A stretch of 64,000 nt of DNA, from NCBI GenBank assembly GCA_016704895.1, contig JADIZG010000008.1:6001-70000 (forward strand). Reading direction: 5' to 3'. Below, in pieces: positions 45,655 to 54,805 of the stretch. The first letter of the stretch is position 1, and each line of letters opens with the position of its first letter. The notes under the pieces are model-generated. The model searched no databases. It was not told where the DNA came from and worked only from the letters and a program-made list of their open reading frames with translations. The position numbers and the translations under genes were made by a program. Source of the DNA: Betaproteobacteria bacterium (GTDB lineage: Bacteria > Pseudomonadota > Gammaproteobacteria > Burkholderiales > Casimicrobiaceae).

Positions 45655-45987
45655 TCAGGCATTCGGAGACCACTCAGGCTCGACGGCGAGCATCACGACC
45701 GAATCGACGACGGTCACCTCGAACGTGTCGATCCGCAGCGCGGGCACGCCGCTCACGGCGCCCGTCCGTACGTCGTACTCCCAGCCGCAGCCGGCGCACG
45801 CGACGGTCGCGCCGCGCAGGGTCCCGCCGGCCAGCGACGATCCGCATCGCGCGCACGCATCGTCGATCGCGAACGTCTGGCCGTCGATGCGGAACAGTGC
45901 GATCGCTTCCCCGGCGACCGCGACCGCGACGCCCCGGCCCGCGGCGAGCTGATCGAGTCGGGCGATCCTGACGAGCCGGGTCGGCAT
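45655..45987 (-). CDS. Rieske-fold protein with four-Cys (CxxC…CxxC) metal site
   Basis: The protein has 110 residues from ATG 45987. The fold pattern of small Rieske ferredoxins is visible (GEAIALFRIDGQTFAIDDACARCGSSLAGGTL…VACAGCGWEYDVRTGAVSGVP). In ordinary Rieske proteins the two ligand motifs are CxH and CxxH. Here they are Cys45-x2-Cys48 and Cys64-x2-Cys67, with no His. The centre should therefore be rubredoxin- or zinc-like, or a ferredoxin-type cluster. It precedes the SulP gene on the same strand by about 40 bp. Confidence 0.8.
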   Translation of the reverse strand: MPTRLVRIARLDQLAAGRGVAVAVAGEAIALFRIDGQTFAIDDACARCGSSLAGGTLRGATVACAGCGWEYDVRTGAVSGVPALRIDTFEVTVVDSVVMLAVEPEWSPNA

Positions 45988-46142
45988 CGCGGCCTCACGC
46001 GGCGCCCGGAACCGGGGCGGGCAGCGTCGTGCCCAATCTGGAGCCGTGAAGCCAGGACCGAGCGGCGATCCTTGACGCCCCGTAGGGATGTTGTTACAAA
46101 ACCAAGGCCTCGCGCCCGTTCGGACGAGCCGATCCGGTTCCG

Positions 46143-47270
46143 ATGCCGCACGAATCCCCGTCCGACCGAAACTACGCCGTCCTGACGAGCCCGAGCCAGG
46201 TCGGGCGGCAGCGCGTCGGCATGCTTTCGGAACTGCCGGCATTGCTGCGTCGATTGGGCGTGGAGCCGGCCGATGTGCTCGCGAGCGCCGGCCTGACCCC
46301 GGAAGCCATCGACGGGCCGGAGCGCCAGATCGCCTATTCGGCCTTCGGCCGGTTGCTCGCCGAGTCCGCGAACCGCACGCACTGCGCCCACCTGGGATTG
46401 CTGGCGGGCCGCATGTGGCGCCTTTCCGATCTCGGCCTGCTCGGCGAGCTCGCGCGCCATGCCCCGACGGTCGGGGAGGCACTGCATACGCTCGCCGTCC
46501 AGCAGCACCTCAACAGCGAGGGGGGGCTCGTGTACCTGAACGCGGGCGAGGAGACGGCGGAGCTGGGCTACGCGATCTACCTGCCGGGCGTCTCCGGCGT
46601 GGACCAGATCTACGATGGGGTGATCGCCGCGGCCTTCAATTGCGTACGCGAGCTTTGCGGCCCCGGCTGGCGTCCCACCGAGGTGCTGTTCGCGCACGCG
46701 AGGCCGGACGACCCGTCTCCCTACCGCGACCTCTTCCGGGTGACGCCGCGCTTCAACGCGGAAGTCTCCGCGCTCCGATTTCCGGCGCACTGGCTGACGA
46801 AGCCGATCGACGGCGCCGACGAAGCGCGGCGGCGACTGGCGCAACAGCGCGCCGACGAGGCCGGGCGCGGCCAGGTCGTCGAGCAGGTCCGGCGCACGCT
46901 CCGCGTCCTGCTCCTTCGAGGCCTGCACGCCGGCGACGATGTCGCGCAGATGCTGTCGATGCACCGGCGCACGCTGAACCGGCGCATCAAGGCCGAGGGA
47001 TCGACGTTCCAGCAGTTGCTCGACGAGGTCCGGTTCTCCGTCGCGCGCCAGCTGCTCGCCGGCACCGACATCTCGCTGGACGACATCGCGGCCATGCTCG
47101 GCTACTCGGGCGTGAGCCCGTTCATGCGCGCGTTCCGACGCTGGACCGGCTCGACGCCGGGCGGCTGGCGTCGTTCGCTCGGCATCGGGCAGCCGGCAGA
47201 CGCGCCACCGGCTGGACGGGAAGGCCGGGCGAACGTCTCGGGAAAAGGGTCGGTTCGGCGCCGGAAATGA
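46143..47270 (+). CDS. AraC-family regulator with Arabinose_bd-type N-terminus
   Basis: The protein has 375 residues. The N-terminal ligand domain (LPALLRRLGVEPADVLASAGLTPEAI … AESANRTHCAHLGLLAGRM) is of the OruR/ArgR-like AraC subgroup. The C-terminal double HTH contains VAQMLSMHRRTLNRRIKAEGSTFQQLLDEVRFSVARQLLAGTDISLDDIAAMLGYSGVSPFMRAFRRWTG with normal spacing. It is divergent from the Rieske-like and SulP genes, which are plausible targets. Confidence 0.9.
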   Translation: MPHESPSDRNYAVLTSPSQVGRQRVGMLSELPALLRRLGVEPADVLASAGLTPEAIDGPERQIAYSAFGRLLAESANRTHCAHLGLLAGRMWRLSDLGLLGELARHAPTVGEALHTLAVQQHLNSEGGLVYLNAGEETAELGYAIYLPGVSGVDQIYDGVIAAAFNCVRELCGPGWRPTEVLFAHARPDDPSPYRDLFRVTPRFNAEVSALRFPAHWLTKPIDGADEARRRLAQQRADEAGRGQVVEQVRRTLRVLLLRGLHAGDDVAQMLSMHRRTLNRRIKAEGSTFQQLLDEVRFSVARQLLAGTDISLDDIAAMLGYSGVSPFMRAFRRWTGSTPGGWRRSLGIGQPADAPPAGREGRANVSGKGSVRRRK

Positions 47271-47974
47271 GCGGTCGCCCTGCGCCTCGGTCCATCGGGC
47301 GCATGATGACCGCTTCCCAAGGACTTGTGCCGGAGGTGGCCGATCGCCACGCCGCCGCAAGAACCGAGCACCGCGCTCGTGGCCACGGAGTGTTACTGAA
47401 AGGCCGCCGGTCCCGCGGTCATCGCCCGGGCCCTGGCCCAGGTCGCCGCGCGAGCAAGGGCGGCCACGCACGAGCGGCGCAACCTGTCCCTGGTGTGGCT
47501 CTCGGCGGTACGCTTCATCGCAGCGCTCCCTGAGCAAGCAAGCGGCGATGCGGGGCGATCCGGCAACGCCTGCACCGCGCCTGGAACATCGCGCCTTCGT
47601 GACGTCTCCGTCGCGACGTCGCCCGACACCGCCCCGGCAACGCGCCGGGCATCGCGCAGCCGACCGGAAACCCGGTCCACGGCACCCAGCGGCCGATTGG
47701 TCGCCAACCATGCCCGCGAAGGAACGGGCGCCCCTTTTTCGGCGGCGATTCGATGCGCACCCTGTTCCAGCGTCCGCATCTGAATCGTCCGCACCGTTAC
47801 GCCCACTGTCCTTGCATTTCTAGACAGGTCGATGGGCGTGCGACAGGGTTTCCGGGACGCCGACGGCCGCCAGCCCCGGAGGCGTCGAGAATTGCCAAGA
47901 CGAGCGGCGCGACATCGGCGAACCTCGCCGATGTCCGGAATCCTGCGATAATCACCGTTTTACCGCGCCGCACC
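47271..47974. other. Intergenic region of 700 bp, no convincing gene
   Basis: A minus-strand frame of 137 codons at 47393-47806 and several overlapping plus frames exist, but none resembles a known protein or has a good start site. The region may contain the promoter of the DUF3302 operon and possibly a decayed gene. Confidence 0.45.
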
Positions 47975-48592
47975 ATGACCCCCTCCCCACGCATGGCCCC
48001 CCGCCCCGGTGACGGCCGACCCTCGTCCCCGAGGACGGGTGCGTCGGACCGACGGAGGTCGGCGCGCCGCATTCGCGCGATGGCCGCTGCGGCCGCCTGG
48101 GGCGCGACCTCCGCGCAGGCGTCGTTCCTGGCCGGGGACGCCCTCGATACGGCCGCCGACGTGCTCGCCTGGGTCGTGCTCGTCATGGTCCCGCTGATCG
48201 GGATCGCGGTGTTCTGGATCGTCCACGTGCTGCCCGAGAAGATCGCGCACAAGAACCACCACCCGCAGACCAAGGCGATCCAGACGCTCTGCCTGCTCTC
48301 GCTCGTGTTCGGCGGGTTGCTGTGGCCGATCGCGTGGCTGTGGGCGTTCACGCGGCCGGTCACCTACAAGCTCGCGTACGGCACCGACAAGGCCGACGAG
48401 TATTTCGACGATTACGGCGCGAAGGCCCGGGCGGGGGAACTCTCCGACATCGAGCTCTCCCGCTTCAGGGGCGAGCTCGATTCGATGCACGCCCGCGGGA
48501 CGCTGGCGCCGCATCTTGCGACGCTGCGCGACGAGCTTGCCGCTCCGACTGCGGTCGAAGCAGCCACCGCGGACGCCGGAGGGAGCAGGTAA
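47975..48592 (+). CDS. yibI: DUF3302 (YibI-like) membrane protein
   Basis: The protein has 205 residues from ATG 47975. A Met at about 48080 gives a more typical length, since the first 35 residues are Arg/Pro-rich. Two transmembrane helices (VLAWVVLVMVPLIGIAVFWIVHVLPEKIA and TLCLLSLVFGGLLWPIAWLWAFTRP) and the NHHPQTKAIQ motif match DUF3302. In E. coli the homologue YibI is encoded next to the HlyD-like YibH, as here. The stop overlaps the next ATG. Confidence 0.85.
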   Translation: MTPSPRMAPRPGDGRPSSPRTGASDRRRSARRIRAMAAAAAWGATSAQASFLAGDALDTAADVLAWVVLVMVPLIGIAVFWIVHVLPEKIAHKNHHPQTKAIQTLCLLSLVFGGLLWPIAWLWAFTRPVTYKLAYGTDKADEYFDDYGAKARAGELSDIELSRFRGELDSMHARGTLAPHLATLRDELAAPTAVEAATADAGGSR

Positions 48593-49812
48593 TGGAAGTC
48601 CTCCTTCTCGGCATTTACTCGGCGATCGTCTGGTTCATCTTCATCAAGATGAAGTGGCTGCCGTGGAACATCGGCACCCAGGTGACGGTCGTCATCATCC
48701 CGATCGTCGCGCTGACCGCGCTGATCCTCACGCTCAACGTCGTCGCCCCGTCGTCCGCCGACGTGCGCGTCATCAAGTACGTGGTCAACATCGTCCCGCA
48801 GGTGCGGGGACGGGTAACCGAAGTCCCCGTCGAGCCCAACCGCCCGGTGAAGAAGGGCGACGTGCTGTTCAGGATCGACCCGACGCCCTACGAGCTCACC
48901 GTGCGCGCGCTCGAGGCGCAGCTCGCCAACGCGATCGCGTCGTCGCGCGAGCTCAACGAGCAGCTCGCCGCCGCGACCGGCAAGGTTGCCGAGACGCGCG
49001 GCGCCATCCAGCAGGCCGAGTCGCGCGTGCGCGAGGTCGAGCCGCGACTCGAGTTGGCGCGCACCCGCGTCGCGCAGAACCGCGAGCTGGTCAGTACCGG
49101 GGCGGGCGATCGCTTCGCGCTGGAGAAGGCGGAGGCCGACGCGCGGGAGCTGGGCGCGCAGCTGGACACGGCGCGCAGCGCCACCGTGCAGGCACGCGCC
49201 GCCGAGGTGCAGGCGCTCGCCGGCGAACGCCAGGTCAGGCAGCGGATCAGCGGCAAGGTCGACAACGAATACGCGCCGGTCGCGCAGATCCGGGCGGAGC
49301 TCGAGAACGCGAAGTGGGAGCTCTCCCAGACCACGGTGGTCGCGCCGGCGAACGGCTATGCGATCAACGTGCAGCTCCGGCCGGGATCGTTCACCGCCGC
49401 GTTCCCGATCACCCCGGCGATGACGTTCGTCGAGGACACCTACCAGGTCGTCGCGCTCTACGCGCAGAACGAGCTGACGATGGTCGAGCCGGGCAACGAG
49501 GCCGAGTTCACGCTCAAGGCCCACCCCGGCCGGATCATCAAGGCGACGGTCGACTCGATCGTCTGGGCGCAGGGGCAGGGACAGGTGCCGAACTCGACCC
49601 AGTTGCCGATGACCGGTTACGGTCCGATGCCGCCGGGGCGATTCCCGGTCAAGCTCGCGGTCGCCGAGAGGGATGCCGATCTGTTCCTCCCGGCCGGAGC
49701 GGTCGGTCATGGCGCGATCTACACCGATCACGGCCACGCGGTCCAGATCCTGCGCAAGGTGATTCTGCGGGTCGGCGCGAAGCTCGACTACCTGGTCCTG
49801 AAGCTGCACTGA
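48592..49812 (+). CDS. yibH: HlyD-family membrane-fusion protein (YibH-like)
   Basis: The protein has 406 residues. One or two N-terminal transmembrane segments (VLLLGIYSAIVWFIFIKMKWLPWNIG, VVIIPIVALTALILTLNVV) are followed by a lipoyl half-motif NIVPQVRGRVTEVPVEPNRPVKKGDVLFRIDP. Next come a long helical hairpin (about 95-225) and the second lipoyl half with ELSQTTVVAPANGYAINVQLRPGSF. It links an inner-membrane export step to the outer-membrane factor encoded next. No dedicated inner-membrane pump is in the operon. Confidence 0.9.
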   Translation: MEVLLLGIYSAIVWFIFIKMKWLPWNIGTQVTVVIIPIVALTALILTLNVVAPSSADVRVIKYVVNIVPQVRGRVTEVPVEPNRPVKKGDVLFRIDPTPYELTVRALEAQLANAIASSRELNEQLAAATGKVAETRGAIQQAESRVREVEPRLELARTRVAQNRELVSTGAGDRFALEKAEADARELGAQLDTARSATVQARAAEVQALAGERQVRQRISGKVDNEYAPVAQIRAELENAKWELSQTTVVAPANGYAINVQLRPGSFTAAFPITPAMTFVEDTYQVVALYAQNELTMVEPGNEAEFTLKAHPGRIIKATVDSIVWAQGQGQVPNSTQLPMTGYGPMPPGRFPVKLAVAERDADLFLPAGAVGHGAIYTDHGHAVQILRKVILRVGAKLDYLVLKLH

Positions 49813-49816
49813 CGGG

Positions 49817-51274
49817 ATGAGCCGGCTGCGTACCCTGCTGACGTCGATCGTCGCGGCCGCGCTCGCCGGCTGCGCCCTCGAGTCGCCTCCCAGGCCCGAC
49901 GAGATCCGCGCGCAGTCGCTGCCGAACGTCGCGATTCCGCCGGCCTACACGGCGATGGGCGGGGCGCCGGGCGCCGTCAACGACGGCTGGCTCGCGCGAT
50001 TCGCGGACCCTCGGCTCGACGCGCTCGTGCGCGAGGCGCTCGCCTACAACGTCGATCTCGCGGTCGCCGCCGCGCGCGTCGAGCAGGCGGCCGCGTACGC
50101 GAAACTCTCGGGCAGCATGATCTACCCGGCCGTCAACCTGCTCGCCCATGGCGGCGGCAAGAGCGGCGGCGACGGTTCGGGGCTGACCGGCGTCTGGCTG
50201 ATGGCGAGCTGGGAGCTCGACCTCTGGGGCCGGGTGCGCTCCGAGCGGGAAGCCGGGAAGACCCAGTACGAATCCGTGGTCGCGGACACCGAGTACGCGC
50301 GCCAGTCGATCGCCGCGCTCGTCGCGAAGAGCTGGATGCTCGCGATCGAGGCGCGGCTGCAGCGCGCGATCGCCGCGGACGTCGTGCGCGCTTCCGAGCA
50401 GACGGTCGGGCTCGGACGCGATCGACTGCGCGTCGGAAGCGGCGACGAGTACGACGTCGCGCTCGCGCAGACCAACCTCGAGACTGCGCGCGATGCGGAA
50501 CGCCAGATCGCGCTCGCCTACGAGCAGGCGCTCCGCGCGCTCGAGACGCTCGTCGGCCGCTACCCGGCGGCGGCGGTCGAGGTGGCGGCGGCGCTGCCGC
50601 GGATGCCCGGACCGGTGCCGGTCGGCCTGCCCTCGGAGTTGCTCGAGCGCCGTCCGGACGTCGTGGCTGCCGAGCGCAGGGTGGCGTCGGCGTTCAACCG
50701 GGTGGCCGAGGCGAAGGCCGCGCGGTTGCCGAAGATCGCGCTGACCGCGAACGCGTCGAGCGTTTCGAGCGACCTGTTCGTGCTGCAGAACCACAGCAAC
50801 CCGGTCTGGAGCCTGGGCGGCAACCTCGTGGCGCCGATCTTCAACGGCTACGCGCTGCAGGCGCAGGTCGAGATCAGGACGGCCGAGCAGAAGCTCGCGG
50901 TCGCGGAATACGGCCGCATCGGCGCGCGCGTGTTCGGCGAGGTCGAGGCGGCGCTGTCGGCGCAGTTCGCCGCCGACGAGCGCGAAGCGATCCTCGCGCG
51001 ATCGGTCGCGAGCAACGCCCGCGCGCTCGAACTCGCGCAGGTGCGCTACAAGGTGGGCTCGGGCGACCTGCGCGCGGTGCTGCAGCAAAACGTCGCACTC
51101 TACGGAGCGCGTGTCGCGCTCGTGCGCGTGCAGAGCGAGCGGCGCGTCCAGCGCGTCAACCTCTATCTCGCGCTCGGCGGCGGCTTCGAGGTCCTGCCGC
51201 CGGCGCCGGAAGCCGGTCCGGTCGGCGCTGCGCGGCCCGAAGTCGCGGTGGCGGGATCGATGCCGCGGCAATGA
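49817..51274 (+). CDS. Outer-membrane efflux lipoprotein (NodT/OprM family)
   Basis: The 485-residue protein starts with a lipoprotein signal (TLLTSIVAAALAGCALES, Cys19 or so). The TolC fold has two repeats with the motifs WLARFADPRLDALVREALAYNVDLAVAAARVEQA and GLPSELLERRPDVVAAERRVASAFNRVAEAKAARLPKI. It forms the outer-membrane tunnel of a tripartite export system with the upstream HlyD protein (4 bp gap). Confidence 0.92.
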   Translation: MSRLRTLLTSIVAAALAGCALESPPRPDEIRAQSLPNVAIPPAYTAMGGAPGAVNDGWLARFADPRLDALVREALAYNVDLAVAAARVEQAAAYAKLSGSMIYPAVNLLAHGGGKSGGDGSGLTGVWLMASWELDLWGRVRSEREAGKTQYESVVADTEYARQSIAALVAKSWMLAIEARLQRAIAADVVRASEQTVGLGRDRLRVGSGDEYDVALAQTNLETARDAERQIALAYEQALRALETLVGRYPAAAVEVAAALPRMPGPVPVGLPSELLERRPDVVAAERRVASAFNRVAEAKAARLPKIALTANASSVSSDLFVLQNHSNPVWSLGGNLVAPIFNGYALQAQVEIRTAEQKLAVAEYGRIGARVFGEVEAALSAQFAADEREAILARSVASNARALELAQVRYKVGSGDLRAVLQQNVALYGARVALVRVQSERRVQRVNLYLALGGGFEVLPPAPEAGPVGAARPEVAVAGSMPRQ

Positions 51275-51340
51275 GATAATGGCGGTTCCCCGCACCGGGG
51301 ACCACGCAAGGCTGCCGCTGAATTCGAACGCAAAGGAACG

Positions 51341-51820
51341 ATGCTCATGAACAAGCGAGTCTGGCATTCGACCGTCGCAATGATCTGCGGCGGCCTGTTC
51401 GCGACCAGCGCGATCGCCCAGCAGTTCGTCTACCCGGCGAAGGGACAGTCGCCCGACCAGCAGAAGAAGGACGAGGCCGAGTGCCACCAGTGGGCGATCA
51501 AGCAGACCGGCATCGACCCGTCGAAGCCTGCGCCGCAGGCTGCGCCGGCAGCGCCGCCCACGACGGCGACCGGCACGACGCCCGGCGCGGGCGTTCGGGG
51601 CGCAGCGCGCGGTGCGGTCGTCGGCGAGGTGGTCGGCGGCGATGCGGGCGCGGGCGCGGCAGCGGGTGCGGCGGCGGCCCGCAGCCAGAGCCGGCGCCAG
51701 AACGCGGCGCAGCAGCAGCAGGCGACGCAGCAACAGCAGCAGGCCCAGTCCGGGCAGCAGGCGACCTTCGCGAAGGCGCGCGCCGCGTGCCTCGAGGGCA
51801 GGGGCTACACGGTCAAGTGA
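51341..51820 (+). CDS. Exported glycine-zipper (YMGG-like) protein
   Basis: The protein has 159 residues. The signal peptide ends near FATSAIAQ. The mature N-terminus QFVYPAKGQSPDQQKKDEAECHQWAIKQTGIDP is a conserved block of this family. A Gly/Ala zipper (RGAARGAVVGEVVGGDAGAGAAAGAAAA) follows, then a Gln-rich stretch. Cys48 and Cys150 or so may pair. Probably a periplasmic or outer-membrane stress protein of unknown activity, encoded just ahead of DUF3300. Confidence 0.82.
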   Translation: MLMNKRVWHSTVAMICGGLFATSAIAQQFVYPAKGQSPDQQKKDEAECHQWAIKQTGIDPSKPAPQAAPAAPPTTATGTTPGAGVRGAARGAVVGEVVGGDAGAGAAAGAAAARSQSRRQNAAQQQQATQQQQQAQSGQQATFAKARAACLEGRGYTVK

Positions 51821-51844
51821 CGCACGAAGGATCGGGAGATCTCC

Positions 51845-53167
51845 ATGTCCAAGCGACAAGCCCAGCCCGCGACGACGCGCCTGCTGGCCTCCGCCACGCT
51901 TGCCGTCTTCGCGCTGGCGGGATTCGCCGGCGCGCAGACGACACCGGCGCCCGCGTCGACGCCCCCGGGCGCGGCCTCCGCGCAGCCGGCGCAGGGCGAG
52001 AAGACGTTCTCGCAGGAGCAGCTCGACCAGATCCTCGCGCCGATCGCGCTCTACCCGGACGGGCTGCTCGCGCAGGTGCTGATGGCGTCGACCTATCCGA
52101 TCGAGATCGTCACCGCCGAGCGCTGGGTCAAGTCGAACCCGGGCCTGAAGGACAAGGCGCTCGAGGACGCGCTCCAGAAGCAGCCCTGGGACGCGAGCGT
52201 CAAGTCGATGGCGGCGTTCCCGCAGGTGCTGACGATGATGAGCGAGAAGCTCGACTGGACGCAGCAGCTCGGCGATGCGTTCCTTGCGCAACCGAAGGAT
52301 GTGTCGGCGACGGTCCAGACGCTGCGCGCCAAGGCGTCGAAGGAGGGAAACCTCAAGGACACGAAGGAACAGAAGATCGTCACCGAGCAGGTCGCGACCC
52401 AGACGATCATCAAGATCGAGCCCGCGAACCCGCAGGTCGTCTACGTGCCGACGTACAACCCGACCGTCGTCTACGGCTCGTGGTGGTATCCGTCCTACCC
52501 GCCGTACTACTACTACCCGCCGGGGTACGCGGTCGCCGGCGCGGCGTGGGGCTTCGCCGCCGGTGTTGCCGCGGGCGCGATCTGGGGCAACTACAACTGG
52601 GGCGGCGGCGACGTCAACATCGACGTCGACCGCTACAACAACTTCAACAAGACGAACATCTCGAACAAGAACTGGAACCACGACGCGTCGCACCGCGGCG
52701 CGGTCCCGTACAAGGACAAGGGCGTCGCGCAGCAGCACGGACGCGGCCAGTCGCCGAGCGCGTCGACGCGCGATGCGTCACGCGGGCGGGACGGCGGCGC
52801 GCAGGCCTCGACGCGCGATGCCGGCCGGGGCGCGAGCGCAGGCTCGACGGATCGTGGTGCGAGCGCAGGCTCGATGGATCGCGGCACGGGCGGCGCGTCC
52901 GCCTCGCAGCGCGGCAGCGTGTCCGCTTCTCCCCGCGACAGCTACGGCGGGGGCGGCGGATCGGCCGCGTCCCGCGACATGAGCGGAACGCGCAACAGTT
53001 CCGCGTTCAATACCGGCTCCGGCGCGCAGACGCGCGACGCCAGCAGCCGGGGCAACTCGAGCATGAGCAGTTCGCGTGCGAGCTCCTCGGGCGCGTCGCG
53101 TTCGAGCGCAGGCGGCGCCTCGCGCGGTGGTGGCGGTGGCGGACGCGGCGGCGGGGGGCGGCGATGA
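51845..53167 (+). CDS. DUF3300 exported protein with low-complexity tail
   Basis: The protein has 440 residues with a signal peptide (LLASATLAVFALAGFAGA). DUF3300 occupies roughly residues 50-260: FSQEQLDQILAPIALYPDGLLAQVLMASTYPIEIV, QPWDASVKSMAAFPQVLTMMSEKLDWTQQLGDAFLAQ and VYVPTYNPTVVYGSWWYPSYPP. The last 170 residues are Ser/Gly/Arg-rich repeats (TRDASRG, ASAGSMDRG, RGGGGGGRGGGGRR). Encoded together with DUF2950 (ATGA overlap), a widely seen pair of unknown envelope function. Confidence 0.92.
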   Translation: MSKRQAQPATTRLLASATLAVFALAGFAGAQTTPAPASTPPGAASAQPAQGEKTFSQEQLDQILAPIALYPDGLLAQVLMASTYPIEIVTAERWVKSNPGLKDKALEDALQKQPWDASVKSMAAFPQVLTMMSEKLDWTQQLGDAFLAQPKDVSATVQTLRAKASKEGNLKDTKEQKIVTEQVATQTIIKIEPANPQVVYVPTYNPTVVYGSWWYPSYPPYYYYPPGYAVAGAAWGFAAGVAAGAIWGNYNWGGGDVNIDVDRYNNFNKTNISNKNWNHDASHRGAVPYKDKGVAQQHGRGQSPSASTRDASRGRDGGAQASTRDAGRGASAGSTDRGASAGSMDRGTGGASASQRGSVSASPRDSYGGGGGSAASRDMSGTRNSSAFNTGSGAQTRDASSRGNSSMSSSRASSSGASRSSAGGASRGGGGGGRGGGGRR

Positions 53168-54167
53168 TCATCGCAAACGCCATGAACCCGGCAACGGATC
53201 GGACAGGGAGCGCCGCAATGATCGACATCATCGACAAGGCGAAGGGTGCGTTCGCACGCCTGGCGCTCGGACTCGCACCGCTGGCGTTCGCGATCGGCGT
53301 CGCCTCGGCGGCAGCGCGGCGCAAACGCAGCGGTCGTTCGCCATCCCCGACGAGGCCGCGAGCGCGCTGGTGCAGGCGGTCAGGGCGCACGACAAGCCCA
53401 AGGTGACGGCAATCATTGGTCCGGGGGCCGACCAATGGATGAGCTCTGGCGACGCCGTCGCGGACCGCGCCGCGGGCGAAGGATTCGTCGCTGCGTACGA
53501 TCAGAAGCACGCGATCGTCCCCGACGGCGACGCGCGCGCGAAGCTCACGATCGGAACCGACGACTGGCCGTTCGCGTTCCCGCTGGTGAAGGCGGAAGGC
53601 CGCTGGCGGTTCGACACGGCGGCGGGCAAGGACGAGATGCTCGCGCGGCGGATCGGGCGGAACGAGCTCGACGTCATCGACGTCATGCTCGCGATCGTCG
53701 ACGCGCAGCGCGAGTACGCATCGGCCGACCGCGATCGCAACGGCGCGCTCGAGTACGCGAGGAAGTTCGCCAGCAGCGCCGGCAAGCAGGACGGACTCTA
53801 CTGGCCGACGAAGGCGGGCGAACCGCAGAGCCCGCTCGGACCGCTCGTGGTGCGCGCAACCGGCGAAGGGTACGCGAAGCAGAAGGGACCGACGCCCTAC
53901 CACGGCTACCATTTCCGCATGCTCAAGGGACAGGGGCCGGGCGCGTCCGGCGGCGCGCTCGACTACGTCGTCAGGGGAAGGATGATCGGCGGCTTCGCCG
54001 CGATCGCCTATCCGGCCAAGTACGGCAGCTCCGGCGTGATGACCTTCATCGTCAATCACGACGGCGTCGTGTACCAGAAGGACCTCGGGCCGCAGACCGC
54101 GACCCGGGCCGCCGCGATCACGAAGTTCGACCCGGGTCAGGGTTGGACTGCCGTGCCGGCCAAGTGA
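53164..54167 (+). CDS. DUF2950 exported protein; frame break near 53315
   Basis: The start ATG 53164 overlaps the DUF3300 stop. The N-terminal frame has a signal-like segment (FARLALGLAPLAFAIGVASAAA). After about 53315 the adjacent frame carries the domain: QRSFAIPDEAASALVQAVRAHDKPKVTAIIGPGADQW, EGRWRFDTAAGKDEMLARRIGRNELDVIDVMLAIVDAQREYAS and PTPYHGYHFRMLKGQG. About 334 residues result. It is the usual partner of DUF3300 and likely periplasmic. Confidence 0.88.
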
Positions 54168-54208
54168 TTCGATCCAACCATTCATTCGAAACGACAGAGA
54201 GAAGACAC

Positions 54209-54796
54209 GTGCGCAAACTCGTACTCGCTGCAAGCTTCACCCTCGCCGCTGCGGCGGCATTCCCCGCTGCGGCCCAGACGGGCAACGTGGTCGCAGCCAA
54301 GGCGCCCGGCGCCGTCGGCGTCGCGCAGACCGTCAACGTGACGGCGACGATCACCGCGATCGACGCGGCCACCCGCACCCTGTCGCTGAAGGGCCCGAAA
54401 GGCAACGAGACGTCGGTCGTCGCCGGCCCCGAAGTGAAGAACTTCGCGCAGCTCAAGGTCGGCGACAGGGTCGACCTGACGTATGCCGAGGCGCTCACGC
54501 TCGAGCTGAAGAAGGGCGGCGGCAAGCCGGTCGCGATGACGATGAAGGAAGGGGCTGCCAGGGCCAAGCCGGGCGAGGCGCCTGCAGGCATCGTGGGGCG
54601 GCAGGTCACGGTCGTCGGCGACGTCCTCGCGGTCGACGCTGCGACCAGCACGGTGACCGTGCGCGGCCCGCAGCGCACCGTCGAACTGAAGGTTCAGGAT
54701 CCCGCGCAGCTCAAGCTGATCGCGAAGGGCGACCAGATCGAGGCGACGTTCACCGAGGCGGTCGCGATCGCCGCGACGCCCGCAGCGAAGAAGTAG
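54209..54796 (+). CDS. Exported protein with two repeated beta domains, unknown function
   Basis: The protein has 195 residues from GTG 54209 (AGAGAAG upstream). The signal is LVLAASFTLAAAAAFPAAAQ. Two copies of one domain are visible: VTATITAIDAATRTLSLKGP…FAQLKVGDRVDLTYAEAL (about 45-105) and VTVVGDVLAVDAATSTVTVRGP…LKLIAKGDQIEATFTEAVAI (about 130-190). The pattern resembles small OB-like or DUF5666-like periplasmic domains. I cannot assign a role. It ends the DUF3300-DUF2950 group. Confidence 0.75.
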   Translation: MRKLVLAASFTLAAAAAFPAAAQTGNVVAAKAPGAVGVAQTVNVTATITAIDAATRTLSLKGPKGNETSVVAGPEVKNFAQLKVGDRVDLTYAEALTLELKKGGGKPVAMTMKEGAARAKPGEAPAGIVGRQVTVVGDVLAVDAATSTVTVRGPQRTVELKVQDPAQLKLIAKGDQIEATFTEAVAIAATPAAKK

Positions 54797-54805
54797 CAGG
54801 CGTCG

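Noticed and set aside
47393..47806. Minus-strand 137-codon frame in the 47.3-48 kb gap
   Set aside because: No ribosome site, no family likeness, Arg/Ala-rich composition as in other shadow frames.
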